DNA of 64,000 bases, from contig JACGCM010002885.1 of the NCBI GenBank assembly GCA_014058105.1, positions 1-64,000 on the forward strand, read 5' to 3'. Positions 1-10,931 of the stretch are shown piece after piece. How positions within the stretch are numbered: position 1 is the first letter of the stretch; the number at the start of each line of letters is the position of its first letter. A program made the position numbers and the translations under genes. Source of the stretch: Kingdonia uniflora (taxonomy: Eukaryota > Streptophyta > Magnoliopsida > Ranunculales > Circaeasteraceae). Below the pieces are notes generated by a model. That model ran no database searches and was not told the DNA's origin. It worked only from the letters and a program-made list of their open reading frames with translations.

Positions 1-1738
1 GTAATGAAATCCTAGAACGCTATAGAATAAAAGTTAGATACTCAAAAATATTATTGCATTCTTTTCAAACCTCATGAATTTCTCGTGAATGAGACCCAAT
101 AAATGCACTATTTTCAATGTGTTATATGTTGGGAATTGAGATGCTTTATGAGTAATGCCTTTTTGATCTATTTGTCTTGGTGAGTTGTATGTGTTTTATG
201 ACATTAGTTTGAGAATTGGATTTTCTTGGATGGTACTGCTGCTTAGCATTCCTTTACTTATTATGAAAATTTTGTTGTAAATAAAAGAGTTTTTAACCAA
301 ATTGTGAGTAGATATCTTATGTGGTTAAAATGCTTCATGTTTTGCTTTACCTAAAGATAAGAATATATAAATTTAGATATGCAATAACGTTAGAAATTTA
401 CTCTCTTTTTTATCTAAACCATCCATCGACCATTGTATTGCAAATTTTAGGAAAATTATGTCTCAAATAAATTAACAAACGACTGTTGTAGGAAAGAAGC
501 ATGTTTTATTAGCCTTCGGGTTGTGTGTGGGCCTTTAATCTTTGCATAAACTATATTTTGGTCGGGGGTCTTCTTTAACCCTGTTTTAACAAGGGCTTGA
601 TTAGCTCTGGACCCCGAATGCAAGCTGGGAATGGATAAACTCCCAAAACACAATAATTATGTAATCATTACTTGTGATGAAGTTTCTAAATCAACTTCCA
701 CTAAGCGAAACAACAACTTGAAGACATTGTCACCACATTTTTAGGGATGAAAGCAATGAAGAAAATTGATAACCACAATGATAGTGAAGACCCAAAAAAT
801 GGAGATGTGGTATAAAGTGACGAAGAAAGCGAAAAGACCAATGGAGCTTAATGATAAACAAGCCTACTATTTTTTTCAATACACACCTTAGTTATTTTCT
901 TTATAGCAACTTATTATTCAACCTTAAGCCATAGTTTATTTAGCACTCCTAATCAATAAAGATATTTAATCCATGTAATAGAGTTTCAGTGCTTTTACTC
1001 TACTAGATTAAATAGTATATGTTTTTCTGTTGTTGATCAATATATAGAAACATGCATAAAGCCATATGATAAAGTTTGATCTGGACTGTTAATTAACACT
1101 CTTATGATAAAACACATGAAATATCATGTTTTTTGTAAAACTTTCTTGCAACATTCAATGGCTTGAACTACATGATAACATCTCCAAATGACCTCAGTCT
1201 TCTTTTCAAAATAATCTACCACTGTATTATAGTCAATACTCACCCACGGTCACACTCTTTGAACATGTTTTATACTATATTCATTGCAATCAAGTCCAAG
1301 AATGTAATAGTTTCAGCTACCCTGTATATTATCCGAGAGATCACCATACAAGATACCCATATAAAAGCTTCTATAACTCCTAATTCATAACAATAGTCTC
1401 ATTACAAACTAGTTTTAGCCCTCCATTGGTTAATTTGTTTTGAAGTATTTTTCATGTGTGGTCATTAACTAATTAATGTTTTATGAAACAGAATCTGGTT
1501 TGTGGGAAGAATATGCTAATTGATATGAGCCATACAATCTGCCCAACATTTCATTTACATTGAGAACTAGTACTTCCTTGGGTCATCATAAAATTGGACT
1601 CAATACAAAGACCTAGGTGAATAAAATAACCCTCAACATTTAACAATAGTTATATCTATAACCCAGTTATACCAGATTTTATTATCTTATAAGTTTCTTT
1701 TACCAAAATCATAATCATAATCATGTTTTCATTTATAG
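1..1738. other. Non-coding AT-rich stretch, no gene recognised
   Basis: I find no convincing coding exon here. Open frames of 65-75 codons exist (for example 456-653 on - and 1163-1390 on +) but match no family I know and look like chance. The stretch ends at the splice acceptor of the phospholipase D fragment at 1738. Confidence 0.5.
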
Positions 1739-3017
1739 GTATAAACAACTTAATACCGATGGAAATAACTCTCAAGATTGCTAATAAGATCAGAGCAAAT
1801 GAGAGGTTTGATGTGTATGTAGTCGTCCCAATGTGGCCAGAGGGTGTTCCAACCGGTATAGCGACACAAAGGATTCTTTTTTGGCAGGTAACCATCCCTT
1901 GAACTTTTATTTTCTTGTCGACATTCGACAATTAATTTGGGAATCACAACTATTTTCAAAAGATTCTACTTGTATTTATCAAGTATTATTACTAATTTTA
2001 CAGAACAAGACGATGCAAATGATGTACGAGACAATATACAAGGCTTTGGAAGAGGTTGGACTTGAGAATACATATGTGCCAAAAAACTATTTGAACTTCT
2101 TCTGTCTTGAAAATTGTGAGGCTTCAGATGGCACCGAGCTTTCTTTTGAAGGAAGTCCTATTGCATCAAACACTCCTCACGTATCTCATTTTATCCCTCA
2201 CCCCAACGTTATCCTTTTCATAATATAATTTCATAGTACTTTCCACATTTTTTAGTTAGTTATCACATCTTACCTTTTTTTTCTTCTATAAATTAAATTT
2301 GCTATAAATCTACACTAGTTTTTTTTTTCTTAAAGCGAAGTGGATTGTCTTGCAGTTTTTATCAAATTTAATGGTCTTATTAGTTAATGAAATGTTCTGC
2401 ATATTTGGTAATGCAGGCACTGATAAGAAGAATCGACGCTTCATGATCTACGTACATTCAAAAGGCATGATATGATGAATATGTGATAATAAGCTCCGTG
2501 AGCATTAATCAGCCCTCCATGGAAGGTATGAGAGACACTGAGATAGCAATGGGTGCTTATCAACCGTAGCATACATGGTCAAGAAAACTCTTTAATCCGC
2601 GTGGACAAGTAAAAGTTTGTATCCATTAATATGTTTGCATCTCTCATATTAACCATTGTTAAGTATATCTAAATATCTTACTGACAGTAATCTTATTTCC
2701 ATTTTCTGTCTATGTATGCACATATATATGGTTATAGGATGTTACTGTAGGCAGAACACACGGGATTTCTCGAAGATATTTTTACAGTACCAAAAAGCTT
2801 AGAGTGTGTGAGAAGGGTTAGGTCATTGGGGGAGTCAAATTTGAGACAATTTGCAGTGGAAGACGTGTCGGAGATGAGGGGACACCTTCTGAAATACTCT
2901 GTGGAAGTTTATCCAAGGGGCAAGGTGAAGCCAATTCCTGGCTACAAATCATTTCCAGATGTTGGGGGGACTATTGTTGGTACATTTTCTGGTCTTCAAG
3001 AAAACCTAACAATTTAA
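1739..3017 (+). pseudogene. Phospholipase D, 3' end only (pseudogene fragment)
   Basis: This is the C-terminal part of a plant C2-type phospholipase D, an enzyme that hydrolyses phospholipids to phosphatidic acid. Readable exons are 1739-1887 (IPMEITLKIANKIRANERF and MWPEGVPTG), 2004-2180 (NKTMQMMYETIYKALEEVGL), about 2417-2606 (FMIYVHSKGM, around the second HKD motif, then [20 protein letters not shown]), and 2738-3017, ending in the family's usual C-terminus QENLTI followed by a stop. The third exon is broken. One base is missing before the FMIYVHSKGM segment, about five bases are lost right after it where the HKD Asp should follow, and a TAG follows AMGAYQP. The start of the last exon is also out of frame. 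The C2 domain, first HKD motif and promoter are absent from the window. Family identity is secure; the PLD subclass is not. Two more gene fragments follow in the same orientation. Confidence 0.88.
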
Positions 3018-3417
3018 CCAAAATACCCATTTTGGTGTGGTTTTGAATGTGGGATTGGTTGGTGTAGAGAATATCAGGCCAGCTAGAACTATAATGAATG
3101 GTTTCGTAGATTAGTTATAAGTTTTTGTACGTAATTAGAAACCAATAATTATGCGGACTCGTCCCTTCATTTTATTTGTACATAAGCTCCATCATTGTGC
3201 TAGGGATTTACTTGTTTATATAGCTGATTAACGTGTTGTAATAATCATAGATACAATGTCTTATTTACACTAACTTAGATCAAACGATATATAGTTTCTT
3301 TAGCAATCAGTAAGATTTGAAGTGCTCTTATAGGATGATATAATAAGTCATATGTTCTTTGAGTTACATGAATCTTTGGTGACTGAAAATTTGATTCTTC
3401 CTTTGAATCCAATCTAG

Positions 3418-4145
3418 GTATTTTTAGGCCAAAGTGGGGGACTCGACATTGATAGAAATTAATCACCACGTCAAGTGTATGTCTCTAGAGATAAAAGGCC
3501 TGGACACAATCATCATAAGAAGGTTGGTGCCATGAATGCTCTGGTAAGTAGATAATTTACAAGTCAATGTTATGGTTTCTTGCAGTTTGTTGTATTTTGA
3601 AGTTTTGGTTTCTAATTTTTTGCTTGATATGTATGAAAAATAGGTGAGAGTCTCCACTATGCTGACAAATGCACCCCATCTGCTGAACTTAGATTGTGAT
3701 CATTACATCAACAATAGTAAGGCTCTCAGGGAGGGAATGTATTTTATGATGGATCCATTGCTGGGGGAAAAAGTATGTTATGTGCAATTTTCACATAGGA
3801 TTGACGGTATTGATCGAAATGATTGATATGCTAACAGGAATACTGTATTATTTGATATAAGCATAAAATCCTCTATACTGTTGTTGTTCTTTGAAATTGG
3901 TATTTTGTATATGTGAAATTAATGGCTAATCTTTTATCCAGATTAACATGAAAGGTTTGGACGGGATTCAAGGACCCATTTATGTCAGGACGGGATGCGT
4001 TTTCCGAAGGCAGACTCTCTATGGGTTTGATGCACCAAAGACAAAGAAGCCACATTTGTCGAGGACTTGCAATTGCTTGCCAAAGTGGGCGCACTGTGGA
4101 TGTTGTTGTTCTGGAAAGAAGAAGAAGAAGGATACAAAGGCTTAG
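3418..4145 (+). pseudogene. Cellulose synthase (CESA) middle exons, pseudogene fragment
   Basis: Three consecutive exons of a plant cellulose synthase catalytic subunit (glycosyltransferase family 2, plasma-membrane rosette). Exon 3418-3543 reads VFLGQSGGLD, then [10 protein letters not shown] and KKVGAMNAL. Exon 3644-3856 carries [20 protein letters not shown] with the DCD part of the catalytic motif. Exon 3942-4145 reads [33 protein letters not shown] and a Cys/Lys-rich tail. Damage is clear. A TAA replaces the Glu codon expected after GN in the first exon. A TGA replaces the Arg codon after GIDRND. The donor after the second exon is ATAAGC instead of GTAAGC. The reading ends at a TAG after KKKDTKA. 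The zinc finger, QxxRW motif and membrane helices are missing. The gene cannot make a synthase; identity is secure. Confidence 0.9.
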
Positions 4146-4771
4146 TCAACACTGATTCCCTTTCCCGACTCAAAGTAGCTAAAAGAGACATGCGGCTAGA
4201 TTAAATATTTTGCAAGAAAAGAGTAATAAACAATCTCAAAATTTTAAAGGTCAATCACTAAGTTTATTACGACCTGGAAGGAAGCATGTCGGGTGCATCC
4301 TATTGTAGAGGTATTGTTTCCTTAGGGCCTGCATTTATTACCTCTAAACTGTCAAATACATCATGCTGTTATTGAAGACTCTTTTATTTTACTTATAGAT
4401 TTTGGATCAGATGCTTCTTTTCTACAATTCTGAAGATCAAAAGGGAAATCAATTCTTTTTCGGCCGGTTTCTGTGTAGAAAGAAAATATTGTCTTTATTT
4501 TCAATATTTCTATTTATTGGTTTACTAAATATCGCGGTAAGTTAATCTTTTAATTTCCCTCTATATTGTAGTGTAATGCATAATGGGGGTTAATTAGTAC
4601 ATCTTCTATAAATCTTTGTATATCATTCCCCCTCGCCTGGCCCTCCTTAAGATTTGATATTTTCTTCATGTATATACATTTCTCATCTTAAAAACAGGAT
4701 AATGACGTATATATGCTAATTCAAGGTATATCTGCATTGATATTTGTTTGAGGTTTTTTGTTCATTGCAGA

Positions 4772-5274
4772 CAGAGTCCATTAAATTAGGGATGTGGGAT
4801 GGCCTTTATGATGCTTTTCATTCCATTGACCAACATATATGTACATCTCCACCTTCATCTTCTGCTGAACTCGAGACAATTGAAATTGAGCCTCCGTGTA
4901 AAAGAGATGCATCACAACAGTCTTCTTTACATAAATTAAATGTATCAGGTTTGCTAAGCATTCAAGTTCGCTAGACTTTTTGTTTGTCCTCTTTTTATAG
5001 CAAATAGGGTTGGCCTTTTGATTTCCACGGGGAAATGGCAAAATGTTGATTTTCTTCTTATGCTACAGTACACTCCGCAAATATTACTGTTGTTGATATT
5101 GGCAAGAGTATCGCTGCGTATTTTGAGCATGAAACATCAATTACAAGGGAGGCCAAATCACCGTTCAAGACACAACTTTCATGCTGGAAGAAGTTATGTG
5201 ATTGTGAATTATGGTTGACAGAGGAATTTCCAGTCAATGATTTTGATTCACTGGGTTATGAAGAGTTCTTATAA
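4772..5274 (+). pseudogene. 3' end of an unrecognised plant gene (two exons)
   Basis: Two exons with good splice sites and coding quality. Exon 4772-4948 begins TESIKLGMWDGLYDAFHSID and ends at a GT donor. Exon 5069-5274 reads in phase with it, through ADIGKS-like VVDIGKSIAAYFEHETSI and CWKKLCDCELWLTEEFPV to LGYEEFL and a stop at 5272. No break is visible in these two exons, but nothing upstream belongs to the same gene, so this is a 3' fragment. The Cys/Trp-rich segment (SCWKKLCDCELWL) vaguely recalls the plant-specific nuclear protein NO VEIN. That is from memory and uncertain. It is the third unrelated fragment on + within 3.6 kb, after phospholipase D and cellulose synthase, which suggests capture by a transposon. 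Confidence 0.55.
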
Positions 5275-5689
5275 TAATAAACATTTATTTTTTATTTGAT
5301 TACAATGCATTCTCATATTCATGGCTACAGTTGAAGAAGTATTGTCAACCTAGAAAAAGTCATTGAATTATATTTGTGACTCTTGAAGGAGATAAGGTTC
5401 CTCTATATAGAGCAGGAGCAATACAAAGACGTGTCTTCAACACTAAAAGAATTAAAAATGCCTTTGACGATGGATCACCAACATTACAAAAGTCATTAAA
5501 AATTAAGCATATAAAAACCTATTTAATAGTTTTTAATTCTCTAAAAGTTTTAAAAATCATTGTAGGCACACGCGATACTGTTAGTAAATACCCAATAAAG
5601 CAGAAGGGACATCAAAACTCATTAATTATGTGGTAACGGAAATCCATAATTTCCCTACTGCATGCTAACAAAAATAAGGAAACAAGATT
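5275..5689. other. Non-coding spacer
   Basis: Sequence between the unrecognised gene fragment and the FAR1-like scrap. It is AT-rich. An open frame at 5376-5636 (+) has no recognisable domain. I see no terminal repeats. Confidence 0.4.
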
Positions 5690-6400
5690 ACCTCTATCAC
5701 TTTCCATCTTCCCAAGAACCTTGGGACATGTGCGTTTGTCATGACGTTACATGGTGTCGCACCCTGTACACATACGTTTATGCTTCGCCTGTTGTCTATC
5801 TATAACCCCCCATGAGTCTCGAATACCTCCTCTTATAGTCTTCCTTCTTCCTCGCCTTAGGGTTGGATACATGGGGGGTCTAATATAGGCGATAGGATAA
5901 GTTCGGGTCGGTAACATCTTCTCCATCCTGAGGAAACTGGTTAACCTCTTGCGTCATAGGCAAACCTTCAAGAAAGACCTCGATCTCCTGTAATTTTGTA
6001 ACAGCACAGCTCAAGTTTTACAGCTTCCCCGAACAACTTTGACCCTCTCAAAGACAAGTAGTAGTGACGTAGAGCAACTTTGGACCCCTCGCCGGAGAGA
6101 AACCCTCCCACCACCACCACCACCACCCCCCTCCTGCGGCAACATATGTTTGTTTGAGCTTTTATTCCACCTTTGAAGGATGAAATCACCGGATATTTGT
6201 TTCACATTAAAATAGTCTCATACCTTCATCATGTGACTGCAAGGGATCCCCAGGTACTCCATCAACTTACAGCCACATGCAGTTGTATTATTCGCTTCGT
6301 CAAAGGTCTCCTTCAGTGGACATACCAAGCTCACAAGCATTGTGCTCACTACATTATCGACTTCCTTCACTTGACTTATGAAATTAACAACTTGGCCAAA
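5690..6400 (-). pseudogene. FAR1/MULE transposase C-terminal scrap
   Basis: On the minus strand this reads a degenerate end of a FAR1/FHY3-type Mutator transposase. Near 6230-6300 it has the SWIM zinc finger CGCKLMEYLGIPCSHMMKV. This is followed by a short QISGDFILQRWNKSSNK segment. Near 5720-5760 there is the trailing zinc-knuckle type sequence HDKRTCPKVLG, interrupted by a TAG. The transposase core is missing, so it is a remnant. The SWIM region closely resembles that of the MULE transposase at 55.9-58.5 kb (CGCKLFEYVGLPCRHLLKV), so both may come from one lineage. Confidence 0.7.
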
Positions 6401-6404
6401 CTCA

Positions 6405-6532
6405 GCTAGGGATGACAATTTGCCCCGCCCGAACGGGGCAGATTTGGTATGAGCTAATTGGGTATGGGGGTGGGGATGGTATAAGCTACTTAAAATCCGT
6501 CGGGGATCGGGGCGGATTTGGGCTTGCTCACA
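6405..6532 (+). repeat. G/C-rich dispersed repeat starting TAGGGATGACAATTTGCCCC
   Basis: A short block of GGGGCGGG- and GGGTATGGGGGTGGGGATGG-type sequence begins with TAGGGATGACAATTTGCCCC. A relative in the opposite orientation lies at about 21,768-21,921, ending CCCCATTGCCATCCCT. Two copies of one dispersed family in one window point to a mobile-element terminus, but I cannot assign the class. Confidence 0.5.
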
Positions 6533-6775
6533 TATAACGACATATAATGGTGTTATAACGGTATATAACGGTGTATAACGTTCGTTATAAGTGAAGAAAA
6601 ATATTAAAAATAACGTAGCGTTATAACGGTAACAACAGCCGTTATAGCATAAAATAATGTTCTGTAACAACAAATAACGGGTGTTATTTTTTAGAACGGA
6701 ACATCGGGTATAACGGAACGGGCTCAGGGAGTTACCGTTATAACGGCGTTATAACGGTTATTTAAAACCTTGATC
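6533..6775 (+). repeat. Degenerate TATAACGGT tandem repeat
   Basis: About 240 bp built from irregular repetitions of TATAACGG and its complement-like variants (ATAACGGTGT, TTATAACGGT, CGTTATAAC). Because GTTATAAC is itself palindromic, both strands carry the motif. No coding sequence is visible. It abuts the G-rich repeat on its left. Confidence 0.65.
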
Positions 6776-7022
6776 TCCACCTCCTACATCACGTGTTGTG
6801 TCTTCCCAAAGAATAAACCGAATATAAAATACTATTAGAGGAGGTATGGGCCCCAAATGTTTGGTGATTCTTCTAGTTTAATTCAAAAACCGAATACAAA
6901 ACCAAAACTGAATACTTTGAGCCTCCCAGCAGTGTTAGTTTGGGTGTGAGTTCGCCTACGTGGCTGTGTCAGAACTCAACCGAGTGTGAGGAGTTCATAC
7001 AAAAAAAAATGAGTTTGGCGGT

Positions 7023-7101
7023 GTTTGGATTACCGCGCGGTGTTCCTTTTACCGCCCAGATTTCCCGCGCGGTAAAAGGGATACCGCGCGGTAATCCAAA
7101 C
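7023..7101. repeat. Harbinger left-end inverted repeat (hairpin)
   Basis: GTTTGGATTACCGCGCGGT at 7023-7041 is repeated in perfect inversion at 7083-7101. The intervening 41 bp contain the ACCGCC...GCGCGGT core again. Such internal terminal hairpins are plausible transposase recognition DNA; the function is inferred. Confidence 0.7.
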
Positions 7102-7189
7102 TACTCAAATCTCAATTATTTCTCTAAATCACTCCCTGGCTACTTCTTCTCCCCCAAAACCAAGGAAGCCGAGCATATAAGAATACTAC

Positions 7190-8611
7190 ATCCTCCCATA
7201 ACCCACCTTCAACACCATTTGCTCAACACCCATCATCACAATTCATTCCATACCTCTACCACAACCCATCGCAATTCCAACCTCAATTCCAATCACAGAC
7301 CCTACCTCCGTTTACCATATCGCAAGGGGATCCCAGTTATAGACAATATCAAAATCCATTTACACTCTCTCAATCGCAACCTCAGTCATTTAACCCGTAC
7401 TATCAACCCTATCCGCTCACTCAACCTCAAGGTTTCTAACCTCCAAATTACTTTTAGAACTACCTATTCCATGGTGAATCTACTCAGCACAGCCAAAGTG
7501 ACGTAAATGCGTCAATACCTATTGAAGTGGCGGCGCCCCAAAAAGAAAAAGGAAAAGGAAGAAAGAAAAGAGTACCCATAAAATAAAAACAAAGCACGCA
7601 AGTGCCAGAAGATGCTGAGTTTTTGGACGAGACGGATGATGGTGGACTGCATTGGATGGAAGCAGACTTTACGTGTCTCACAAGGGCGTGGGTAATAGTT
7701 TATGTCTAGACAACGGGCCACACAAAGGATTTCACTTTCTATCAAAATGTCAACATTGCCTTTAACAGTGACCCTGAGTGCCTCACATGACGATCAAGTG
7801 GGTCGACCAAATCTCAGTGGTATACCCTTAATGCACGATGTATGGCATACAAGAGGATAGTTGCTCAATAACGATTTAGGAATAGCAACGGGAAAACAAA
7901 AGAAGATTGGGTACATTCTTATTCCCTTGACTCAATTTCATTTATTTCTCATGGATATACACGTTATTTATTTATATTTGGTAATTTTGCGAATAAGAAA
8001 ACGATGCACACAAGATCTATCAAGGCTTGAATGACGGCAATGACTTTAAACATCGTGAAGCGTATAAGATTTTGGCGCGATAACCGCGATGGGCCAACCT
8101 AAGGGATAATGAGTTGAACCATGCAGGGAATATACCAAGAAATGTAGCCCAGAGAACATCAAACAATTTTTCTTCGAGAAACTCGGTCAGATCAAACAAT
8201 CTATCGGAGGACCCCGACGGCCCACCTACACCTCAATCCGCGGGCCTAAATTCTGAATTAGATAGTTCATTTTATGAGGGTGGAAGAAGACCCATCAGCC
8301 AAAAACTCTTTAGAAAGAACCTTACAGTACAAAAGGCATTGGATGGTGTTGCTACATCTGGTAGCGGTATCCAAACAATGCTGGATGAACTACGGTTAGA
8401 GAAGAAACAAGCGAAAGAAGAAAAGGAAAGAAGAAGAGCGGAAGCAATGTAACACTGGCAAGCCAAAATGGATTTTGAGCAAGCAAGGGAAGATCGTAAA
8501 ATCATGGATAAAGACCTGAGTAATCTTTCTGAACATCAATTGTAATACTATCTGCAAAGGGAAGCTGAGGTCATGGAATATCTGGCCAAGAGGGGCAGAC
8601 CAGGTACTTGA
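7190..8611 (+). pseudogene. Harbinger ORF1 (Myb/SANT-like accessory protein), decayed
   Basis: In shifting plus frames this reads the accessory gene of a plant Harbinger element, whose product normally helps the transposase bind DNA and enter the nucleus. The N-terminal part (about 7190-7440) is rich in Pro, Gln, Tyr and Asn (PQFQ, YYQPYPLTQP). A basic segment KEKGKGRKKRVPIK follows near 7550, then remnants of the trihelix domain (ADFTCLTRAWV; FNSDPECLT). The C-terminal part at 8114-8452 (SQKLFRKNLTVQKALDGVAT, LRLEKKQAKEEKERRRAEAM) is the helical, Lys/Glu-rich tail often annotated as NAM-associated, ending RPGT and a stop at 8609. Several stops (for example in WVIVYV-TAG and after HQL) and frame changes make it non-functional. 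Confidence 0.7.
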
Positions 8612-8877
8612 AGTGGTGATGAAATGTAATTTAAATTTACTGTATATAGAAGTTTTCTTCCCAAGAATGTAGTTTACCTTCCAATAATGTAATCGTTTGA
8701 ATAATGTACATTGTTATTGAAGAATGCAATCTAATTTTCGAAATGTTTATTTCCGATAATATTGCGTTAAAACAAATATTAAATTAATACAATATCAAAA
8801 ACATGTTTAATAAACTTATACGACTAAGAAGCATTAAATTACATCAAGAACACGAAGATAATACAAAAAATGGAGTA

Positions 8878-10215
8878 CTAAGTTTGAATATTTCCCTTCA
8901 TGGCCCACAAATGCTCGATTAGATCATCCTTTAGATCAAAGTGCAGTTCTAGACTTCGAATGCAGTTTATTTTTGATATAAAAGATTATATTGTTTTGCG
9001 TTCGCCTACAATATCTAACCGTTTGCCTTCAATAGTTGAGGGTTTGGTCGGATTGTAGTCTAAGTATGATGGGAATGCACCTCATTCCTCTTCGACGATC
9101 ATATTATGCATTATTACGCACGCCTTCATGATATTGTTCAAAATCTCGGGTTTCCACAATTTAATCGGATTTTTTACAACATTGAACCGAGATTGTAAAA
9201 CCCTAAACGCCCGTTCTAAGTCTTTTCGGCAACTTTCTTATTGTTGAGCAAAAAAAAAAATTGATTCGCTGTAACCGGATTGGATATGGTTTGGACAAGT
9301 GTTCCCCATTCGGGATATATGCCATCCGCTAGGTAATACCTCATATCATAAGCTTTTCCATTAATTGTATAATTGTAAGGCGGGGAGATACCATTGGCCA
9401 GGTCGGTAAAAATATGTGATTGTTGCAGGACATTGATATCATTGCTGGACCCTGGTAACCCAAAAAAAAACATGCCAAATCCAAAGGTCGTGTGAAGCTA
9501 CCACTTCAAGAATCAGTGTCGTCTTGGGGTAATGACCAGTAAATTGACCGTGCCAAGATATGGGATAATTTTTCCATATCCAATGCATACAATTAAGGCT
9601 TCCTAACATATCGGGAAATCCCCATGACTCTCCGATCGCTTTTAACCTTTCGACGTCGGCCGCGTTTGGTGCTTGAAGATATTCATCGCTAAAAATTTGT
9701 ATAACTGCAATATAAAATATTTTCACAGATAACAAGGTTGTGCTTTCTCCTATTCGAATATACTCGTCAAAAAGATCTACCGCAATACCGTAGCTTAGGA
9801 AACGTAGTGTTGCGACTACCTTTTGGTACGGTGATAACCTCATAGTACAAGCATTGTTGGGTTTCTGAACAAAGTAATGATCATATGCAACGACTACATC
9901 GAATAGACGCATAAACATGTCTCTACTCATACGAAAACGTCGCAGAAATTCCCATGGCTCATATGTGCAATACGACTTAAAGTAGTCCCGTATAATGCTG
10001 TAATGCCCCAATTGGTGATCTCGCTTCTTTCTCTTATCCTTACAGCCCGTGACACTCCCGCCGTGACTCAAAGTTGCATCGTGTACTACTATGTTCATTG
10101 CAACTTGGTACATAACGCAAATTGTCGCCGTACAATCAAAGATACGATCATCAGAGGAGGACGACGATACACCTGAAGGGTCACTAATGGATAAATCGGA
10201 TGATGATGAAGACAT
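8878..10215 (-). pseudogene. PIF/Harbinger DDE transposase, defective
   Basis: The minus-strand frame from ATG at 10,215 reads a HARBI1-like nuclease: a Ser-rich start, FRMSRDMFMRLFDVVV, YQKVVATLRFLSYGIAVDLF, then WGFPDMLGSLNCMHWIWKNY. The family's first catalytic Asp (normally in an IDCMHW-type motif) is Asn here (LNCMHW). The second Asp is kept in GSSNDINVL. A later Glu is kept in LERAF, and the product ends WAMKGNIQT with a stop at 8878. The frame shifts at two homopolymers, the A9-10 run near 9465 and the A11 run near 9250, and a stop follows MIVEEE. Homopolymer shifts could be sequencing errors, but the Asp-to-Asn change argues for a dead enzyme. Confidence 0.85.
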
Positions 10216-10321
10216 TTAAGGCTGTGGAGTTGAGAGAAGGGTGTAATACCAGATGGTGAACAAGTTTCCAATCGAAGAGAGAAGTGCAAATGGGGAAGAA
10301 GATATGGGTCTTGGAAATCAA

Positions 10322-10373
10322 GGATTTGGCGGTGAAAATAACACCGCTTGGTGTTCCTTTTACCGCCAAATCC
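10322..10373. repeat. Harbinger right-end hairpin
   Basis: GGATTTGGCGGT at 10,322-10,333 pairs perfectly with ACCGCCAAATCC at 10,362-10,373 around a 28-bp centre that contains CACCGCTTGGTG. It marks the right terminus of the Harbinger element and mirrors the hairpin at its left end. Confidence 0.7.
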
Positions 10374-10380
10374 CTATTTA

Positions 10381-10520
10381 GATTCGAATAGACTTGTTGT
10401 ATATTTGAATAAAACTGCTCAGTACAAATTCTGTTCGAATAAACTTTGTGTCTATTCGAATAAAATTGTTCAGTGCAAAATTATTCAAACAAACAAATAG
10501 TCTGTTCGAATAGACATTGA
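10381..10520. repeat. Cluster of TTCGAATA palindrome-like motifs
   Basis: About five copies of (A/G)TTCGAATA or one-mismatch forms occur near 10,383, 10,404, 10,433, 10,456 and 10,507, between the Harbinger right end and the PMD gene. TATTCGAATA is a palindrome. Spacing is irregular (20-50 bp), and no coding sequence is present. Confidence 0.5.
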
Positions 10521-10931
10521 AAAAACTCTCCCAAAAACCAAAAAACTTCAGTCAATTTTAACATTAGATAGTCATGGCTAATGAACATTACACAAACTCT
10601 CCCAAAAGCCATTCTAGCTAAACTACATCATGGGATTGTAAAAAATAAGTAAAGGGAAACAACACACAAGCACGATATAATAAGTACTAGTAGTTATAGC
10701 TGAGCTTCTACATCGTCTACAAAAACATCAAAAACACTTGTATTTACTCATAATCATCTCCAGTACCCCCGTCACCTGCGGCTAGTACCGTCTTCCCTGG
10801 TTCGCAGATCAGATCCACGTAGCGGCACCACCTGTACGTCACTCCTCCTCCTCAGATGTAGGTCCTGAACATGGCAGAGAAAATTTATAAATATTTTGAC
10901 AAAATAAATATGACATTAATAAAAAAAATAA

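Larger units (their letters stand above)
7014..10373. mobile_element. PIF/Harbinger DNA transposon with both genes, defective
   Basis: A roughly 3.36 kb element containing the two genes typical of plant PIF/Harbinger transposons in convergent order: a Myb/trihelix-like accessory gene on + and a DDE transposase on -. Both ends carry TTTGGCGGT / ACCGCCAAA inverted termini. The right end is itself a hairpin with 12-bp perfect arms (GGATTTGGCGGT at 10,322, ACCGCCAAATCC at 10,362). The left end holds a 19-bp perfect inverted repeat (7023-7041 and 7083-7101). The sequence GGTGTTCCTTTTACCGCC occurs at both ends. I could not identify a clear 3-bp target duplication, so the exact boundaries may be off by several bases. 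Confidence 0.75.

Noticed and set aside
6218..6673. Single 151-residue protein on -
   Set aside because: Only its last ~45 residues are the FAR1 SWIM region; the rest is translation of the TATAACGGT repeat and the G-rich repeat.
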